The notes beneath the pieces are model-generated. The model was not told the DNA's origin and made no database searches. It worked only from the letters and a program-made list of their open reading frames with translations. Shown piece by piece: positions 27,316 to 36,694 of a stretch of DNA of 47,439 bases. The number at the start of each line of letters is the position of its first letter. The stretch's first letter is position 1. The position numbers and the translations under genes are program-made. Origin of the DNA: an uncultured Clostridia bacterium (GTDB lineage: Bacteria; Bacillota; Clostridia; TANB77; CAG-508). The stretch lies in NCBI GenBank assembly GCA_934167165.1, contig CAKPKG010000007.1:1-47439 (forward strand). Direction: 5' to 3'.

Positions 27316-27774
27316 ATGCTTTTTGGGAAAATGGTTCAAGTGTTACCAAACCCAATAGAAGGCGGATTTCGGGCAGTTTATGGAATTGATAATGTAGAAT
27401 CCAAACATCAGCTTCGAAATGTATTAAGGTTAACCTTTGGAAATATATTATTTAATAACATGAATCCAAATGTTACTAAAACATATATTTGCGGAGGGTA
27501 TACTGTTAAAGAAACGGCTAAAGACTTTAAAGAAATTTTAATTTTTAATGGCGATTTATCAAAAAAAGACAACGAAGAATTCCTTTTTGTTATTATTCCT
27601 TATGCTAATAAAATTAAAACAAAATCTAAAAAAATTGCTGGGAAATATCCTCAAGAAGCAATTTTAGAGATGCACGAAGGAGATACTTTGGAATTATCAA
27701 AAAATGGTAAAAAGGATGTCTTTATGGCTGTTAAAGCAGGAAATGAAATATTTTTAATTAAAAAAAATCGCTAA
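27316..27774 (+). CDS. Conserved-looking protein of unknown function
   Basis: 152 residues, no signal peptide or membrane helix. The N-terminal part is rich in beta-strand pattern (MVQVLPNPIEGGFRAVYGID) and a Lys-rich middle follows. The last 40 residues (EGDTLELSKNGKKDVFMAVKAGNEIFLIKK) look like a small beta-barrel. The ATG at 27316, 9 bases after GAAGGAG, is better than the GTG at 27307. It contains a normal in-frame CGG (27370-27372, next base G). Before the cassette arrived it probably lay directly after cotJC. Confidence 0.7.
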   Translation: MLFGKMVQVLPNPIEGGFRAVYGIDNVESKHQLRNVLRLTFGNILFNNMNPNVTKTYICGGYTVKETAKDFKEILIFNGDLSKKDNEEFLFVIIPYANKIKTKSKKIAGKYPQEAILEMHEGDTLELSKNGKKDVFMAVKAGNEIFLIKKNR

Positions 27775-27810
27775 TTTACTCTCAAAATTCTCTATGTATG
27801 GAGAAAAAAT

Positions 27811-27846
27811 AAAGCTATACTGGATTTTTCTAGTATAGCTTTGTTT
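27811..27846. terminator. Bidirectional terminator between convergent genes
   Basis: AAAGCTATACTGG pairs with CTAGTATAGCTTT around an AT loop, with A run before and T run after. It serves the gene ending at 27774 and pncB on the other strand. Confidence 0.88.
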
Positions 27847-27852
27847 TTATGT

Positions 27853-29283
27853 TTATAAGTTGTGTAACATATTATCTTTTAAATTCCACAATTCTTGAGA
27901 TAAATCTACATAGTATTTATGAGGGTTTTTCATACGTTTTACTTCATTCCATAAAGTATTTAATTCACTTTTTGCATTTTCTGCAATTTCTTTTAAAGAA
28001 GGAGAAGTATATATTAGATTTCCATTCTCAAAAATTTTTTCTTGTAATAGCCTGATAGTGTAATTTGTTAAAGTTTTCTTTTTCCATGTTGCTGTTTGAT
28101 CAAATATTGTATAATTATTTTTTGGAATAATTTCGTCATGTAAAGCAATAACGTCTGCTAGAGCTTTACTTGTTTTTTTATCATAGAATCTATATATCTT
28201 TTTAAAGCCAGGGTTAGTAATTTTAATTGTATTATTTGAAATTTTAATTTTAGGAATTATTCTTCCTTCTTTTTCAATAGCACTTAATTTGTATACACCG
28301 CCAAAAACAGGATTGCTTTTTGCTGTAATTAAATTTTCTCCAACGCCAAAAGAATCTATTTTTGCGCCTTCTTCTAATATGGATGTAATAACATATTCGT
28401 CTAAAGAGTTAGTACCACATATTTTACAATCTTTATAACCTGCATTATCTAATATTACTCTTAATTTTTTAGATAGGTAAGATAAGTCACCACTATCAAT
28501 TCTTACAGCTTTTGGTCTGTATCCCATAGGAGTTAGAACTTCATCAAATACTTTTATTGCATTATTAATCCCAGAGCCTAATGAATCATAAGTATCAATT
28601 AGTAAAGTGCAATCATCTGGATAATTTTCTGCATAAACTTTAAATGCTTCATATTCAGAATCAAAACTTTGTATAAAACTATGTGCCATAGTTCCACTTG
28701 CAGGTACATTATATTTTTGAGCTGTAAGAGTACAAGAAGTTCCAACACAACCACCAATTATTGCCGCCCTTGCTCCATAAACTGCAGCATCAATACTATG
28801 TGCTCTACGAGCTCCAAATTCCATTACAGGACGTCCTTTTGCAGCATTAACTATTCTACTTGCCTTTGTTGCAATTAAGCTCTGATGGTTAATTAAAAGC
28901 AATAGCATTGTTTCTAACAGTTGAGCTTCTATTAAAGGAGCTTTTACTGTAATTAAAGGTTCAGCAGGGAAGACAACTGTGCCTTCTGGAACAGCCCAAA
29001 TATCTCCACTAAATTTGAAATTTTTTAAGTAATTTAAAAAATTATTAGAGAATTTATTTGTATTTTTCAAATAAATAATATCCTCTTCATCAAAATGCAA
29101 GTTTTGAATGTATTCAATTATTTGTTCCAAACCAGCAAATATAACATAACCGCCACCATCTGGAATTTCTCTAAAAAACACATCAAAATACGCATTAACA
29201 TTATTCATATTTTTAGCAAAATAACCATTTGACATTGTAAATTCATAAAAATCTGTAACTAATTCTAATTTTCTATTATCCAT
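27853..29283 (-). CDS. pncB: Nicotinate phosphoribosyltransferase
   Basis: Joins nicotinate and PRPP to nicotinate mononucleotide in NAD salvage, with ATP hydrolysis. DFYEFTMSNGYF near the N-terminus, EFGARRAHSIDAAVYGAR (about residue 150), GTMAHSFIQSF and LIDTYDSLGSG, plus RIDSGDLSYLSKKLR, are the family motifs. 476 residues matches the long bacterial form. AGGAGTG precedes the ATG. It is monocistronic. Confidence 0.95.
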   Translation of the reverse strand: MDNRKLELVTDFYEFTMSNGYFAKNMNNVNAYFDVFFREIPDGGGYVIFAGLEQIIEYIQNLHFDEEDIIYLKNTNKFSNNFLNYLKNFKFSGDIWAVPEGTVVFPAEPLITVKAPLIEAQLLETMLLLLINHQSLIATKASRIVNAAKGRPVMEFGARRAHSIDAAVYGARAAIIGGCVGTSCTLTAQKYNVPASGTMAHSFIQSFDSEYEAFKVYAENYPDDCTLLIDTYDSLGSGINNAIKVFDEVLTPMGYRPKAVRIDSGDLSYLSKKLRVILDNAGYKDCKICGTNSLDEYVITSILEEGAKIDSFGVGENLITAKSNPVFGGVYKLSAIEKEGRIIPKIKISNNTIKITNPGFKKIYRFYDKKTSKALADVIALHDEIIPKNNYTIFDQTATWKKKTLTNYTIRLLQEKIFENGNLIYTSPSLKEIAENAKSELNTLWNEVKRMKNPHKYYVDLSQELWNLKDNMLHNL

Positions 29284-29386
29284 AATACACTCCTAAAAAA
29301 TAAACTAAAAACATTATATCACTTTTGTCAATAACATATAATAAGAAAGTTATTTTGCAAAATTGAAGTAAATGAGAAATAAAAGA

Positions 29387-29414
29387 AGAGAAGACAGAAA
29401 AAACTGTCTTCTCT
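29387..29414 (-). terminator. Terminator after the 29431-29775 gene
   Basis: AGAGAAGACAG and CTGTCTTCTCT form an 11-bp perfect stem with an A-rich loop. On the minus strand it is followed by TTCTTTTATT. Confidence 0.8.
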
Positions 29415-29430
29415 GTAGGAAACCAACAAT

Positions 29431-29775
29431 TTATTCCACTGATGAAAGTGAAACTATCTGCCGATCTCCGTAGGCGCCAACAGATATATTGTAATCTCCG
29501 GTAGTAGAAAGACTTTCAACCAACACATAACTTGGAGTTGGTCCGCAGAAGATTTCAACATAATTTTTATCAATAAAGCTTGACAATTTTTTGAAATAAT
29601 CTGGATGTGCGAAGAATAAACTGTGCTCACTGAAAAAGATATTTCTTAAATTCTTTTTTGATTCATCAAAGAATTTGTTTTTGAGATATCTCGCTTCAGA
29701 AACGTAATTTCCAAATTTGTCATAAATTGGAAAAGATATTACCTCAATCTGCTCGTGCCTGTTTTCGTTTACCAT
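29431..29775 (-). CDS. Hypothetical 114-residue protein
   Basis: I do not recognise the family. The protein is soluble, mixed charged/aromatic, ending YNISVGAYGDRQIVSLSSVE. The ribosome binding site AGGAGG lies 9 bases before the ATG, and a perfect terminator follows, so it is a real single-gene transcript. Codon use is less AT-biased than in neighbours (GGC, GCC, CGG at 29463-29461 read as Arg), which suggests a different origin. It resembles in style the gene at 33158-33484. Confidence 0.65.
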   Translation of the reverse strand: MVNENRHEQIEVISFPIYDKFGNYVSEARYLKNKFFDESKKNLRNIFFSEHSLFFAHPDYFKKLSSFIDKNYVEIFCGPTPSYVLVESLSTTGDYNISVGAYGDRQIVSLSSVE

Positions 29776-29883
29776 TTGGTAAACCTCCTTTTGTTTTTAA
29801 ATTCTGTATAGGCAATTACCTAATACATATTAATTATACCACTTTTTTACAATTTGGTCAATTTACATAATTAAGGCAGAAAA

Positions 29884-29904
29884 GGGAGCGTTGCACGCTC
29901 CCAA
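29884..29904 (-). terminator. Terminator after nrdD
   Basis: GGGAGCGT/ACGCTCCC perfect stem. Read on the minus strand it is followed by TTTTCTG. Confidence 0.82.
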
Positions 29905-29921
29905 TAATATATATTATTTAA

Positions 29922-32204
29922 TTATTTATTAAATCCATTATGTGTAACTCTATCTTTTAATTCTGCAAGTTTTGCTGAATTCCATCTAGATGTTGTACCA
30001 ACTAAATATCCCGTAATTCTTTGAATTGTATCTATATCATCACTACCACATTGAGGACATTTAGATAAGTTTGCATCAGCATTTTCAAATCCACATTGCA
30101 TACATCTAGAACGAGTATGGTTTATAGAACCATAACCCATATTGTATTTATCCATTAAATTTACAACCGCTTCTACTGTTCCAGGATTATGTGTTGCATC
30201 TCCATCTAATTCTATATAGAATATATGTCCTGCTGGTGTTAAGGCATGATAAGGTGCTTCTATTTTTGCTTTGTGTTCAGCAGTACATTTATACCATACT
30301 GGAACATGGTTACTATTTGTATAGTAATCTCTATCTGTAATTCCAGGGATTATACCAAATTCTTTTTTATCCATTCTTGTAAATCTTCCAGATAAACCTT
30401 CGGCCGGTGTTCCAAGTAAAGAATAGTTTAAGTCATATTTATCAGAAAACTCATCACATAATTCGCTAAGTTTAGATATTATTTCTATACCTAATTCTTG
30501 AGATTTTTCAGATTCTCCATGATGTTTACCAGTTAAGGCAATTAAACATTCTGCAAGTCCTATAAATCCAATACTTAATGTTCCATGTTTTAGTACAGGT
30601 TCTACGGAGTCATTAGGTTTTAAGTTTTCACTACCTTGCCACATTCCAGACATTAAAAGTGGAAATTGTTTTGCAACAGCAGTACATTGAAATTTATATC
30701 TTTCATATAATTGAGTAGCTGCAATTCTTGCATAATCTTCTAACTTATTCATAAATATTTTCTTAACAGTTTTGTTATAAGCAGATGTCATATTCTTTTC
30801 ACTGTTTATACCTAAGTCGAATTTTAATCCTAATTTTTCTTGTGCTTCATAAGCAGATTCAATAGCAAGTTTAGGCAAGTTAAGAGTAGTAAATGATAAA
30901 TTTCCTCTTCCTACAGAAGTTTTTTCACCATGTCTATCTGCAAATACTCTTGTTCTACATCCCATAGTTGCACACTCATAATAATATCTATTTGGATCAT
31001 CTGCTTTCCATTTCTCATGTTGATTAAATGTAGCATCTAGATTTATAAAGTTAGGGAAAAATCTTCTTGCAGTAACTTTACATGCATATTGGTATAGGTC
31101 ATAGTTTTTATCTTGTGGCAAATAGTTTACGCCTCTTTTTTTCTTCCAAATTTGAATAGGGAAGATAGCTGTTTCACCATTTCCAACACCTTCATATGTA
31201 GATGTTAGCATTTCTCTTATTACACATCTACCTTCTGGAGAAGTATCTGTTCCATAATTTATAGAACTAAACACAACTTGATTTCCACCTCTTGAATGAA
31301 TTGTATTCATATTATGAATAAATGCTTCCATTGATTGATGAACTCTGTCTACAGTGTTGTTAATAGCAACTTGAATAATTCTTTTTTCACCTTCTAAACC
31401 AGTTAAATCTTTCTTTATATAATCTTCTACTTGGTATTCATATAAATTAGAAAAGTCCTTGCCAAAAGCATTTTCTAATTTTTTAATTTCTTCTACAAAT
31501 GTTGACTTAACATAAGGAGCAAGATAGTAGTCAAATGCAGGGATCGCTTGTCCACCATGCATTTCGTTTTGAATTGTTTCCATAGAAATACAACCAATTA
31601 TACTTGCTGTTTCAATTCTTTTAGCAGGTCTAGAACTTCCGTGCCCAGCTCTAAATCCGTTTTTTAATATTTTATCTAATGGATGTTGTAAACATGTTAA
31701 ACTTTTTGTAGGGTAGTAGTCTTTATCATGAATATGTATATATCCTTCTTGAGAAGCTTTTCTAACTTCTGGTGAAAGTAAAAAGTCATCAACAAAAGGT
31801 TTGGTAGTTTCAGAAGCAAATTTCATCATCATACCAGCAGGAGTATCTGCATTCATATTTGCATTTTCCCTTGTTATATCATTTGCCTTTGCACCAATAA
31901 TATCTAGAAAAATATCTTTTGTTTTAGATTTTCTTGCAACATCTCTGTTGTATCTATATGTTATATAGCTTTGAGCAACTTCTTTTCTACTAGAAGCCAT
32001 AAGCCTTTTTTCTACTAAATCTTGAATTTCATAAACACTAGCTTGATTTTTATCTTCTAATTGTCTTTCTACAGCATTTGCTATTTTATTTGCTAAATCT
32101 ATATCAACACCACCAGTAGTTTGTGCCATTGCCATAGTTATAGCTTTTACAATTCTTTCTTGATTAAAATTTACGACTCTTCCGTCTCTTTTTATTACTT
32201 GCAT
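29922..32204 (-). CDS. nrdD: Anaerobic (class III) ribonucleoside-triphosphate reductase
   Basis: Reduces ribonucleoside triphosphates to deoxy forms using a glycyl radical, and works only without oxygen. An ATP-cone (residues 1-90, VIKRDGRVVNFNQERIVKAI) gives allosteric control. The barrel follows. C-terminal zinc cysteines lie in CMQCGFEN and CPQCGSDD, and the radical glycine is in RITGYLVGTTSRWN near residue 735. 760 residues. The activase gene nrdG, often adjacent, is not in the window. AGGAGG precedes the start. Confidence 0.97.
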   Translation of the reverse strand: MQVIKRDGRVVNFNQERIVKAITMAMAQTTGGVDIDLANKIANAVERQLEDKNQASVYEIQDLVEKRLMASSRKEVAQSYITYRYNRDVARKSKTKDIFLDIIGAKANDITRENANMNADTPAGMMMKFASETTKPFVDDFLLSPEVRKASQEGYIHIHDKDYYPTKSLTCLQHPLDKILKNGFRAGHGSSRPAKRIETASIIGCISMETIQNEMHGGQAIPAFDYYLAPYVKSTFVEEIKKLENAFGKDFSNLYEYQVEDYIKKDLTGLEGEKRIIQVAINNTVDRVHQSMEAFIHNMNTIHSRGGNQVVFSSINYGTDTSPEGRCVIREMLTSTYEGVGNGETAIFPIQIWKKKRGVNYLPQDKNYDLYQYACKVTARRFFPNFINLDATFNQHEKWKADDPNRYYYECATMGCRTRVFADRHGEKTSVGRGNLSFTTLNLPKLAIESAYEAQEKLGLKFDLGINSEKNMTSAYNKTVKKIFMNKLEDYARIAATQLYERYKFQCTAVAKQFPLLMSGMWQGSENLKPNDSVEPVLKHGTLSIGFIGLAECLIALTGKHHGESEKSQELGIEIISKLSELCDEFSDKYDLNYSLLGTPAEGLSGRFTRMDKKEFGIIPGITDRDYYTNSNHVPVWYKCTAEHKAKIEAPYHALTPAGHIFYIELDGDATHNPGTVEAVVNLMDKYNMGYGSINHTRSRCMQCGFENADANLSKCPQCGSDDIDTIQRITGYLVGTTSRWNSAKLAELKDRVTHNGFNK

Positions 32205-32493
32205 AATAAAATCCTCCTTTAACTTTTGTATTTATTTTAGGTTGAATATATTTTATAGATAAAAAATAAAAAAATCTGTTGCAACGGCCACAAAAAAATT
32301 AAAAAAATAAAAAAAGAGGGAAGAAGAAGAGTAAAACCTTGGTATTTAATGCTTAAAAACTTTATTACATTTATATTACAAAACAGTTACAAAGGTTTAG
32401 ATAAGTATAATTCATTCCATTTTTTGGCAAAGTGTTGCTTTAACCACACTTTTGTGATAATATTAGTAAAATAAAAGTAAGGAGTAAGTAATT
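32205..32493. promoter_or_regulatory. Divergent promoter region between nrdD and the Crp/Fnr gene
   Basis: About 290 bases with no open frame. It is purine-rich near 32290-32330, with a TTGCAA element near 32279 and a TTGTGATAATATT stretch near 32452 that could be the -10 region of the regulator gene. I see no clear NrdR box. Confidence 0.35.
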
Positions 32494-33120
32494 ATGAAAA
32501 AAATATTTGATGTTGAACACTTTATAGAAGAGTTAAAAAGGAAATGTGCTTTAACAGAAGTTAAAAAATTCAAGAAAAACGAAATAATTACTACATATTT
32601 ACTAAAGAGAAATCAAATGCATATTCTTTTAAAAGGAGAAGCATATCTTGCCAGGTATGATAAAGAAGGAAATCGAAGGATAATATATTATTTAAGAAAA
32701 AATGATATATTTGGAGAAGCTTTTTATAAACTACACACAGATAGAGAGCTTTTTGTAGTAGCAAAAAAAGATTGTGAAGTTTTGTTTTTACCTTATGATA
32801 TTATAGAAAACTGTAATAAGGACTGTACATTTCACATATCTCTTTTAAAAAATTTGCCAGACTTAATATTACATAGAGTTGCAGATATAAATTATAGAAC
32901 AGAATTATTAGCAAACAAAAGTATAAAGGAAAAATTACTGTCATATTTAGAAAACTTATCTATTGAAAACAATACTAAAACAATAGAAATTCCAATTTCG
33001 TTTTCTGAACTTGCTGATTATTTGGTAATAGATAGAACAGCTATGATGAAACAGTTAAAAAAAATGCAAGATGAAAAAATAATTATAAAAAATAAAAGCA
33101 GGATAACATTATTAAAATAA
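32494..33120 (+). CDS. Crp/Fnr family transcriptional regulator
   Basis: The N-terminal cyclic-nucleotide-binding-like jelly roll (residues about 20-120, MHILLKGEAYLARYDKEGNRRIIYYLRKNDIFGEAF) is followed by a C-terminal winged helix (ISFSELADYLVIDRTAMMKQLKKMQDEKII). 208 residues. It has no Fnr-type N-terminal cysteine cluster, so the signal is unknown. It is divergent from nrdD and may regulate it, which is inference from position only. Confidence 0.88.
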   Translation: MKKIFDVEHFIEELKRKCALTEVKKFKKNEIITTYLLKRNQMHILLKGEAYLARYDKEGNRRIIYYLRKNDIFGEAFYKLHTDRELFVVAKKDCEVLFLPYDIIENCNKDCTFHISLLKNLPDLILHRVADINYRTELLANKSIKEKLLSYLENLSIENNTKTIEIPISFSELADYLVIDRTAMMKQLKKMQDEKIIIKNKSRITLLK

Positions 33121-33155
33121 GAAAATGACTCTGTAAGTAAACAGAGCCATTTTCT
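33121..33155. terminator. Bidirectional terminator
   Basis: GAAAATGACTCTGT pairs with ACAGAGCCATTTTC around GTAAGTAA-type loop bases, with A/T runs on both sides between two convergent genes. Confidence 0.85.
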
Positions 33156-33157
33156 TA

Positions 33158-33484
33158 TCAAGGGTGGAGAAGTCTGCTGTACAAGAGATTAGTTTCGATT
33201 ATGTCAAGAATTTCTCTTGTATAGTAAACTTTATAATTTCTTTTTCCGTTTGCTACACAAATTTTATCAAGTTCTTTGAAAACCTCACTTCTGTATTTAA
33301 AATCAGAGTGAGAAATTTTTTCAAAGAGGAAAAGGCCAAAACAAAAATCAGTACTATCCCTAAAGTACAAGCAAAAACTCGTACTTTCTAGCAGTAATTC
33401 TCCTTGCCGGATTTCAGGTATTGGATTACCCTCCTTTATAAAGTTGAAATCATTTTGATAGTCAGTGGTAAACTCCATTAACAT
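33158..33484 (-). CDS. Hypothetical protein of about 108 residues
   Basis: Not recognised. Soluble, with FCLYFRDSTDFCFGLFLFEKI in the middle and a C-terminal YYTREILDIIETNLL helix. AAAGGA on the minus strand (33489-33494) supports a start at 33484 or 33478. It contains a normal CGG arginine codon (33409-33407, next base C). Together with the 29431 gene it forms a pair of small monocistronic genes on the minus strand with a slightly richer GC content than the core genes. Confidence 0.6.
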   Translation of the reverse strand: MLMEFTTDYQNDFNFIKEGNPIPEIRQGELLLESTSFCLYFRDSTDFCFGLFLFEKISHSDFKYRSEVFKELDKICVANGKRNYKVYYTREILDIIETNLLYSRLLHP

Positions 33485-33639
33485 CAATCCTTTCAAAATA
33501 AATTTGACATATTAATTATAACATTCAAGGAAGATTATGTCAATTTTAGAGCAAATTAAGAATAATCAGTTTTATTTGCAAACAAGTAATAAAATGTGAT
33601 AAAATAGTCCTAGTAAAAATATTATGTAAAAGGATTGTT

Positions 33640-33891
33640 ATGAAAAAAATATATAAAGAAGCAATTAAAACAGAAGTGGAAACCAATATAAATGTTTTAT
33701 ACAGTGAAAATAAAATTGTAATATATACAAATAAAGTATCACTACAAAAACAGCTAAACAAACTAATTGGAGAACCTACTAAGGAATATAAAATAAAAAG
33801 AAGTATTGCAGGGAGTTTGTGGGAAATTCCATTGGAGGATAAAAATAGAATACAAAAGCTTATTGTAAAAGCGAATATATTTGAATTATAA
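33640..33891 (+). CDS. Small protein of unknown function (83 residues)
   Basis: A basic soluble protein with alternating strands and helices (INVLYSENKIVIYTNKVSLQKQLNKL, then IAGSLWEIPLEDKNRIQKLI). AAAAGGA lies about 7 bases before the ATG, and a promoter-like TGTGATAAAATAG precedes that. Codon use is that of the core genome. I do not know the family. It is probably real. Confidence 0.6.
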   Translation: MKKIYKEAIKTEVETNINVLYSENKIVIYTNKVSLQKQLNKLIGEPTKEYKIKRSIAGSLWEIPLEDKNRIQKLIVKANIFEL

Positions 33892-34044
33892 GCTTTGTTA
33901 TAAAAGTTACAGAATCAAGTATTAAATATATTTACTCCTATTGGCAAATATAAAATTATGTGATAAAATATTTAAAGTTTAAAATTTAAGACGATTTAAA
34001 TTGTCTAATATATATTAAAATAAGATAGAAGAGGGGGAAAAAGC

Positions 34045-34764
34045 ATGTCAGGACATAGCAAATGGCACAACATAGCAGCTAAAAAAGGAAAAGCAGATGC
34101 TGCAAGAGGAAAAATATTTACTAAATTAGGAAGAGAATTATTAATAGCAGTAAAAGAAGGTGGACCAGAGCCTGCCGGAAATTCAAAATTAAAAGCTGTT
34201 ATAGCAAAGTGTAAAGCTGCTAATATGCCTAATGATACAATAAACAATGCAATAAAAAAAGCTTCAGCAAGTAATGAAAACTATGAAGAAATAGTATATG
34301 AAGGATATGGACCAAACGGAGTTGCAGTAATAGTAAATGCTTCAACAGATAACAAAAATAGAACAGCAGCAGATGTAAGACATGTATTTGATAAAGCTGG
34401 TGGAAATTTAGGAACAAGTGGTTGCGTTTCATATATGTTCAATAAAAAAGGTGTTATCGTTATAGACAAAACAAAAACAAATTTATCTGAAGATGAATTA
34501 ATGTTATTAGCATTAGATAATGGAGCAGAAGATTTTAATGTAGAAGAGGAGTGCTATGAGATTACAACAGAACCATCTGACTTTACTGCTGTAAGAGAAG
34601 CACTAGAAAAAGAAGGTTTAGAATTTGTAGAAGCAGAAGTTCAAATGATTCCTACAACATATATTGCATTAGATGAAAAAGCAAGTGAAAGAATGCAAAG
34701 ATTAATAGATAATCTTGAAGATTTAGATGATGTAATGGATGTATATCATAACTGGGAAGAATAA
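34045..34764 (+). CDS. yebC: YebC/PmpR family protein (TACO1-like translation factor)
   Basis: The N-terminal MSGHSKWHNIAAKKGKADAARGK is the family signature. The two further domains contain YEGYGPNGVAVIVNASTDNKNRTAADVRHVFDK and DVYHNWEE at the end. 239 residues. Described both as a transcription regulator and, more recently, as a factor easing ribosome stalling on proline stretches. AGAGGGGG precedes the ATG. Confidence 0.96.
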   Translation: MSGHSKWHNIAAKKGKADAARGKIFTKLGRELLIAVKEGGPEPAGNSKLKAVIAKCKAANMPNDTINNAIKKASASNENYEEIVYEGYGPNGVAVIVNASTDNKNRTAADVRHVFDKAGGNLGTSGCVSYMFNKKGVIVIDKTKTNLSEDELMLLALDNGAEDFNVEEECYEITTEPSDFTAVREALEKEGLEFVEAEVQMIPTTYIALDEKASERMQRLIDNLEDLDDVMDVYHNWEE

Positions 34765-34792
34765 AAAATGAGGCAATGCCTCATTTTTTGTA
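34764..34792. terminator. Bidirectional terminator after yebC
   Basis: AAAAAATGAGGCA and TGCCTCATTTTTT form a near-perfect stem with flanking A and T runs, between yebC and the convergent tmcAL. Confidence 0.9.
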
Positions 34793-34817
34793 TGGTTGCA
34801 ATTCTAAGCAACTTCTT

Positions 34818-36041
34818 TTAATTTATTATTAATTTTTTAGTATAATCTAAATTAGCTTTTGAATCATATTCATAGCCTAAAGTATAAATATTAGAAGCTA
34901 ATATATCTTTTTCTAACATGTTTTTTAAAATCTTGTTATTGTTTGTATCTACAAATCTTTTTACTGATGTTATAACAGGGTATTTTTTATTATCACTTAT
35001 TTGTGAAAGTAAAATTTTTCCTCTATGACTAACACCTAAAATTCTTATATATGGATTTATTTTATAAGAATCTTTTATATCTTTTTTAGTAATATTTAAT
35101 AGTGCATATAATAAAATTCTTTGAATTCTTGAACGAGTGTAGCGTTTAGACTTTATAGAATTAATTAAGTCTTCTAAATTATTACAAGAATCTGCAGTAT
35201 TTTTTATAAGGTGTTCTAAACCTTCATTAACATCTTGTAAATTTTCTATTTCACTTAAAGTCATCTTTCTTAAAGTATAAATTATTTCTTTTTCAAAACT
35301 AGCTATACTGGTTACTGTTTTTCCATATTTAATATTTTGATTTAAAATATCTAAAGAAGATTTAGGTAAATATTCAGAGATATTTTTATTTGATTTTATA
35401 AGATTTCTAATAGCAGTTGCACTAGCAAAATTTTCATTGATTTCATTGCTATTATAATCTGTTCCTGTTCTTTTAATTGTTATAGCACTTATATTTGATT
35501 TTAGCTTTTTCATAGCTTTTAAATATTCTATTCCTAGAATGTTATTTGGAGATGATAATATATTTGCGTATTTTCTAACATCACCTAAATAGAACATTAA
35601 AGCGTTTTCTCTAGCTTTTGGATAAGAAATTCCTTTAGATAATTCATGTTGTAGTATTGTTAAATACTCCTTTGGTTCATCATACAAAATATTAGCAATT
35701 TGTTTTAGTATAGAGATATTGCCACATTCACTTCCAAAAGAAAGAGTAACGTCATTACCAAAAGCACTTAAAAGTTTAATAGCACCTTCTGCGAAATTTT
35801 CTGCGCTACATATACTGTAAACAGTAGGAAGTTCAACAACTAAATCAACACTCATTTTTAAAGCCATTTCTGTTTTAGACCATTTGTCAATTATAGAAGT
35901 ATCGCCACGTTGCACAAAATTACCACTCATAATGCACACAGTATAATCAGGGTCAACAAATTCTTTAGACTTCTCTAAATGAAATAAGTGACCATTGTGA
36001 AATGGATTATATTCAGCTATTACTCCTAATATTTTACTCAT
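34818..36041 (-). CDS. tmcAL: tRNA(Met) cytidine acetate ligase
   Basis: Uses acetate and ATP to acetylate the wobble cytidine of elongator tRNA-Met (ac4C34). The N-terminal ILGVIAEYNPFHNGHLFHL is the nucleotidyltransferase HIGH-type motif, and CIMSGNFVQRGDTSIIDKW follows. 407 residues. The ATG at 36041 is chosen over an upstream in-frame ATG at 36092 because GGAGAT lies directly before it and the family starts here. Confidence 0.92.
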   Translation of the reverse strand: MSKILGVIAEYNPFHNGHLFHLEKSKEFVDPDYTVCIMSGNFVQRGDTSIIDKWSKTEMALKMSVDLVVELPTVYSICSAENFAEGAIKLLSAFGNDVTLSFGSECGNISILKQIANILYDEPKEYLTILQHELSKGISYPKARENALMFYLGDVRKYANILSSPNNILGIEYLKAMKKLKSNISAITIKRTGTDYNSNEINENFASATAIRNLIKSNKNISEYLPKSSLDILNQNIKYGKTVTSIASFEKEIIYTLRKMTLSEIENLQDVNEGLEHLIKNTADSCNNLEDLINSIKSKRYTRSRIQRILLYALLNITKKDIKDSYKINPYIRILGVSHRGKILLSQISDNKKYPVITSVKRFVDTNNNKILKNMLEKDILASNIYTLGYEYDSKANLDYTKKLIIN

Positions 36042-36130
36042 AATATCTCCTATATTATTGCAAATTTTATTTGTTTGCTGATATAATATCATAAAATAGA
36101 AAAAAAGACAAATTGGAAAGGAAAATAAAC

Positions 36131-36566
36131 ATGGACAAAATTACAATATATACAGATGGTGCATGTTCACGGAAATCCAGGACCTGGTGGCTGGGGAGCT
36201 ATTCTTATGTTTAATGATGTAAAAAAAGAAATTAGTGGTGGTAACCCTGATACTACTAATAATATAATGGAAATAACTGCAGTATTAGAAGCTTTAAAAT
36301 TATTAAAAAAACCATGTGAAGTAGATTTATATAGTGATAGTGCATATGTTGTTAATTGCTTCAATAATGGATGGATATATAATTGGATAAAAAACAATTG
36401 GAAAACTGCAAGCAAAGATCCAGTTAAAAATAAAGAATTATGGCAAGAGCTATATAATCTAACAAAAATCCATAAAGTGAATTTTATAAAAGTAAAGGGT
36501 CATAGTGATAATGAATTTAACAATAGATGTGATGAGCTGGCTAGAGGCGAAATTTCTAGAATTTAG
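36131..36566 (+). CDS. rnhA: Ribonuclease HI, complete only with a +1 shift at 36170
   Basis: Degrades RNA in RNA-DNA hybrids. The start is MDKITIYTDGACS, with the first catalytic Asp in YTDGA. Then CGG (36170-36172) is met in frame 0. If its C is skipped, reading continues GNPGPGGWGAI, exactly the RNase HI consensus S-G-N-P-G-P-G-G-W-G. Later motifs are intact: NNIMEITAVLEAL (catalytic Glu), LYSDSAYVVNC (Asp), VKGHSDNEFNNRCDELA (His and Asp). The full length of about 144 residues is normal. AAAGGAAAA precedes the ATG at 36131. An ATG at 36156 in the second frame lacks the first strand and the catalytic Asp. Confidence 0.85.
36170..36173 (+). other. Candidate +1 recoding site CGGA in rnhA
   Basis: CGG in frame 0 after codon TCA is followed by A. 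The skipped C yields GGA for the invariant glycine of SGNPGPGG. Only 13 codons of frame 0 precede it. Confidence 0.65.
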
Positions 36567-36694
36567 TACAATTATTACTGAATGGTTACAAAAGCATTAC
36601 ATTTTGGCAACAAACGTTGAAATGTAAACATTTATAGCATATAATGACTGCGAAAGTAGAATATACATAAGAAAAATTTGTGGAGGACAAATGT

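Noticed and set aside
32205..32493. NrdR or cobalamin control element before nrdD
   Set aside because: No paired NrdR boxes and no B12 box could be identified by eye.
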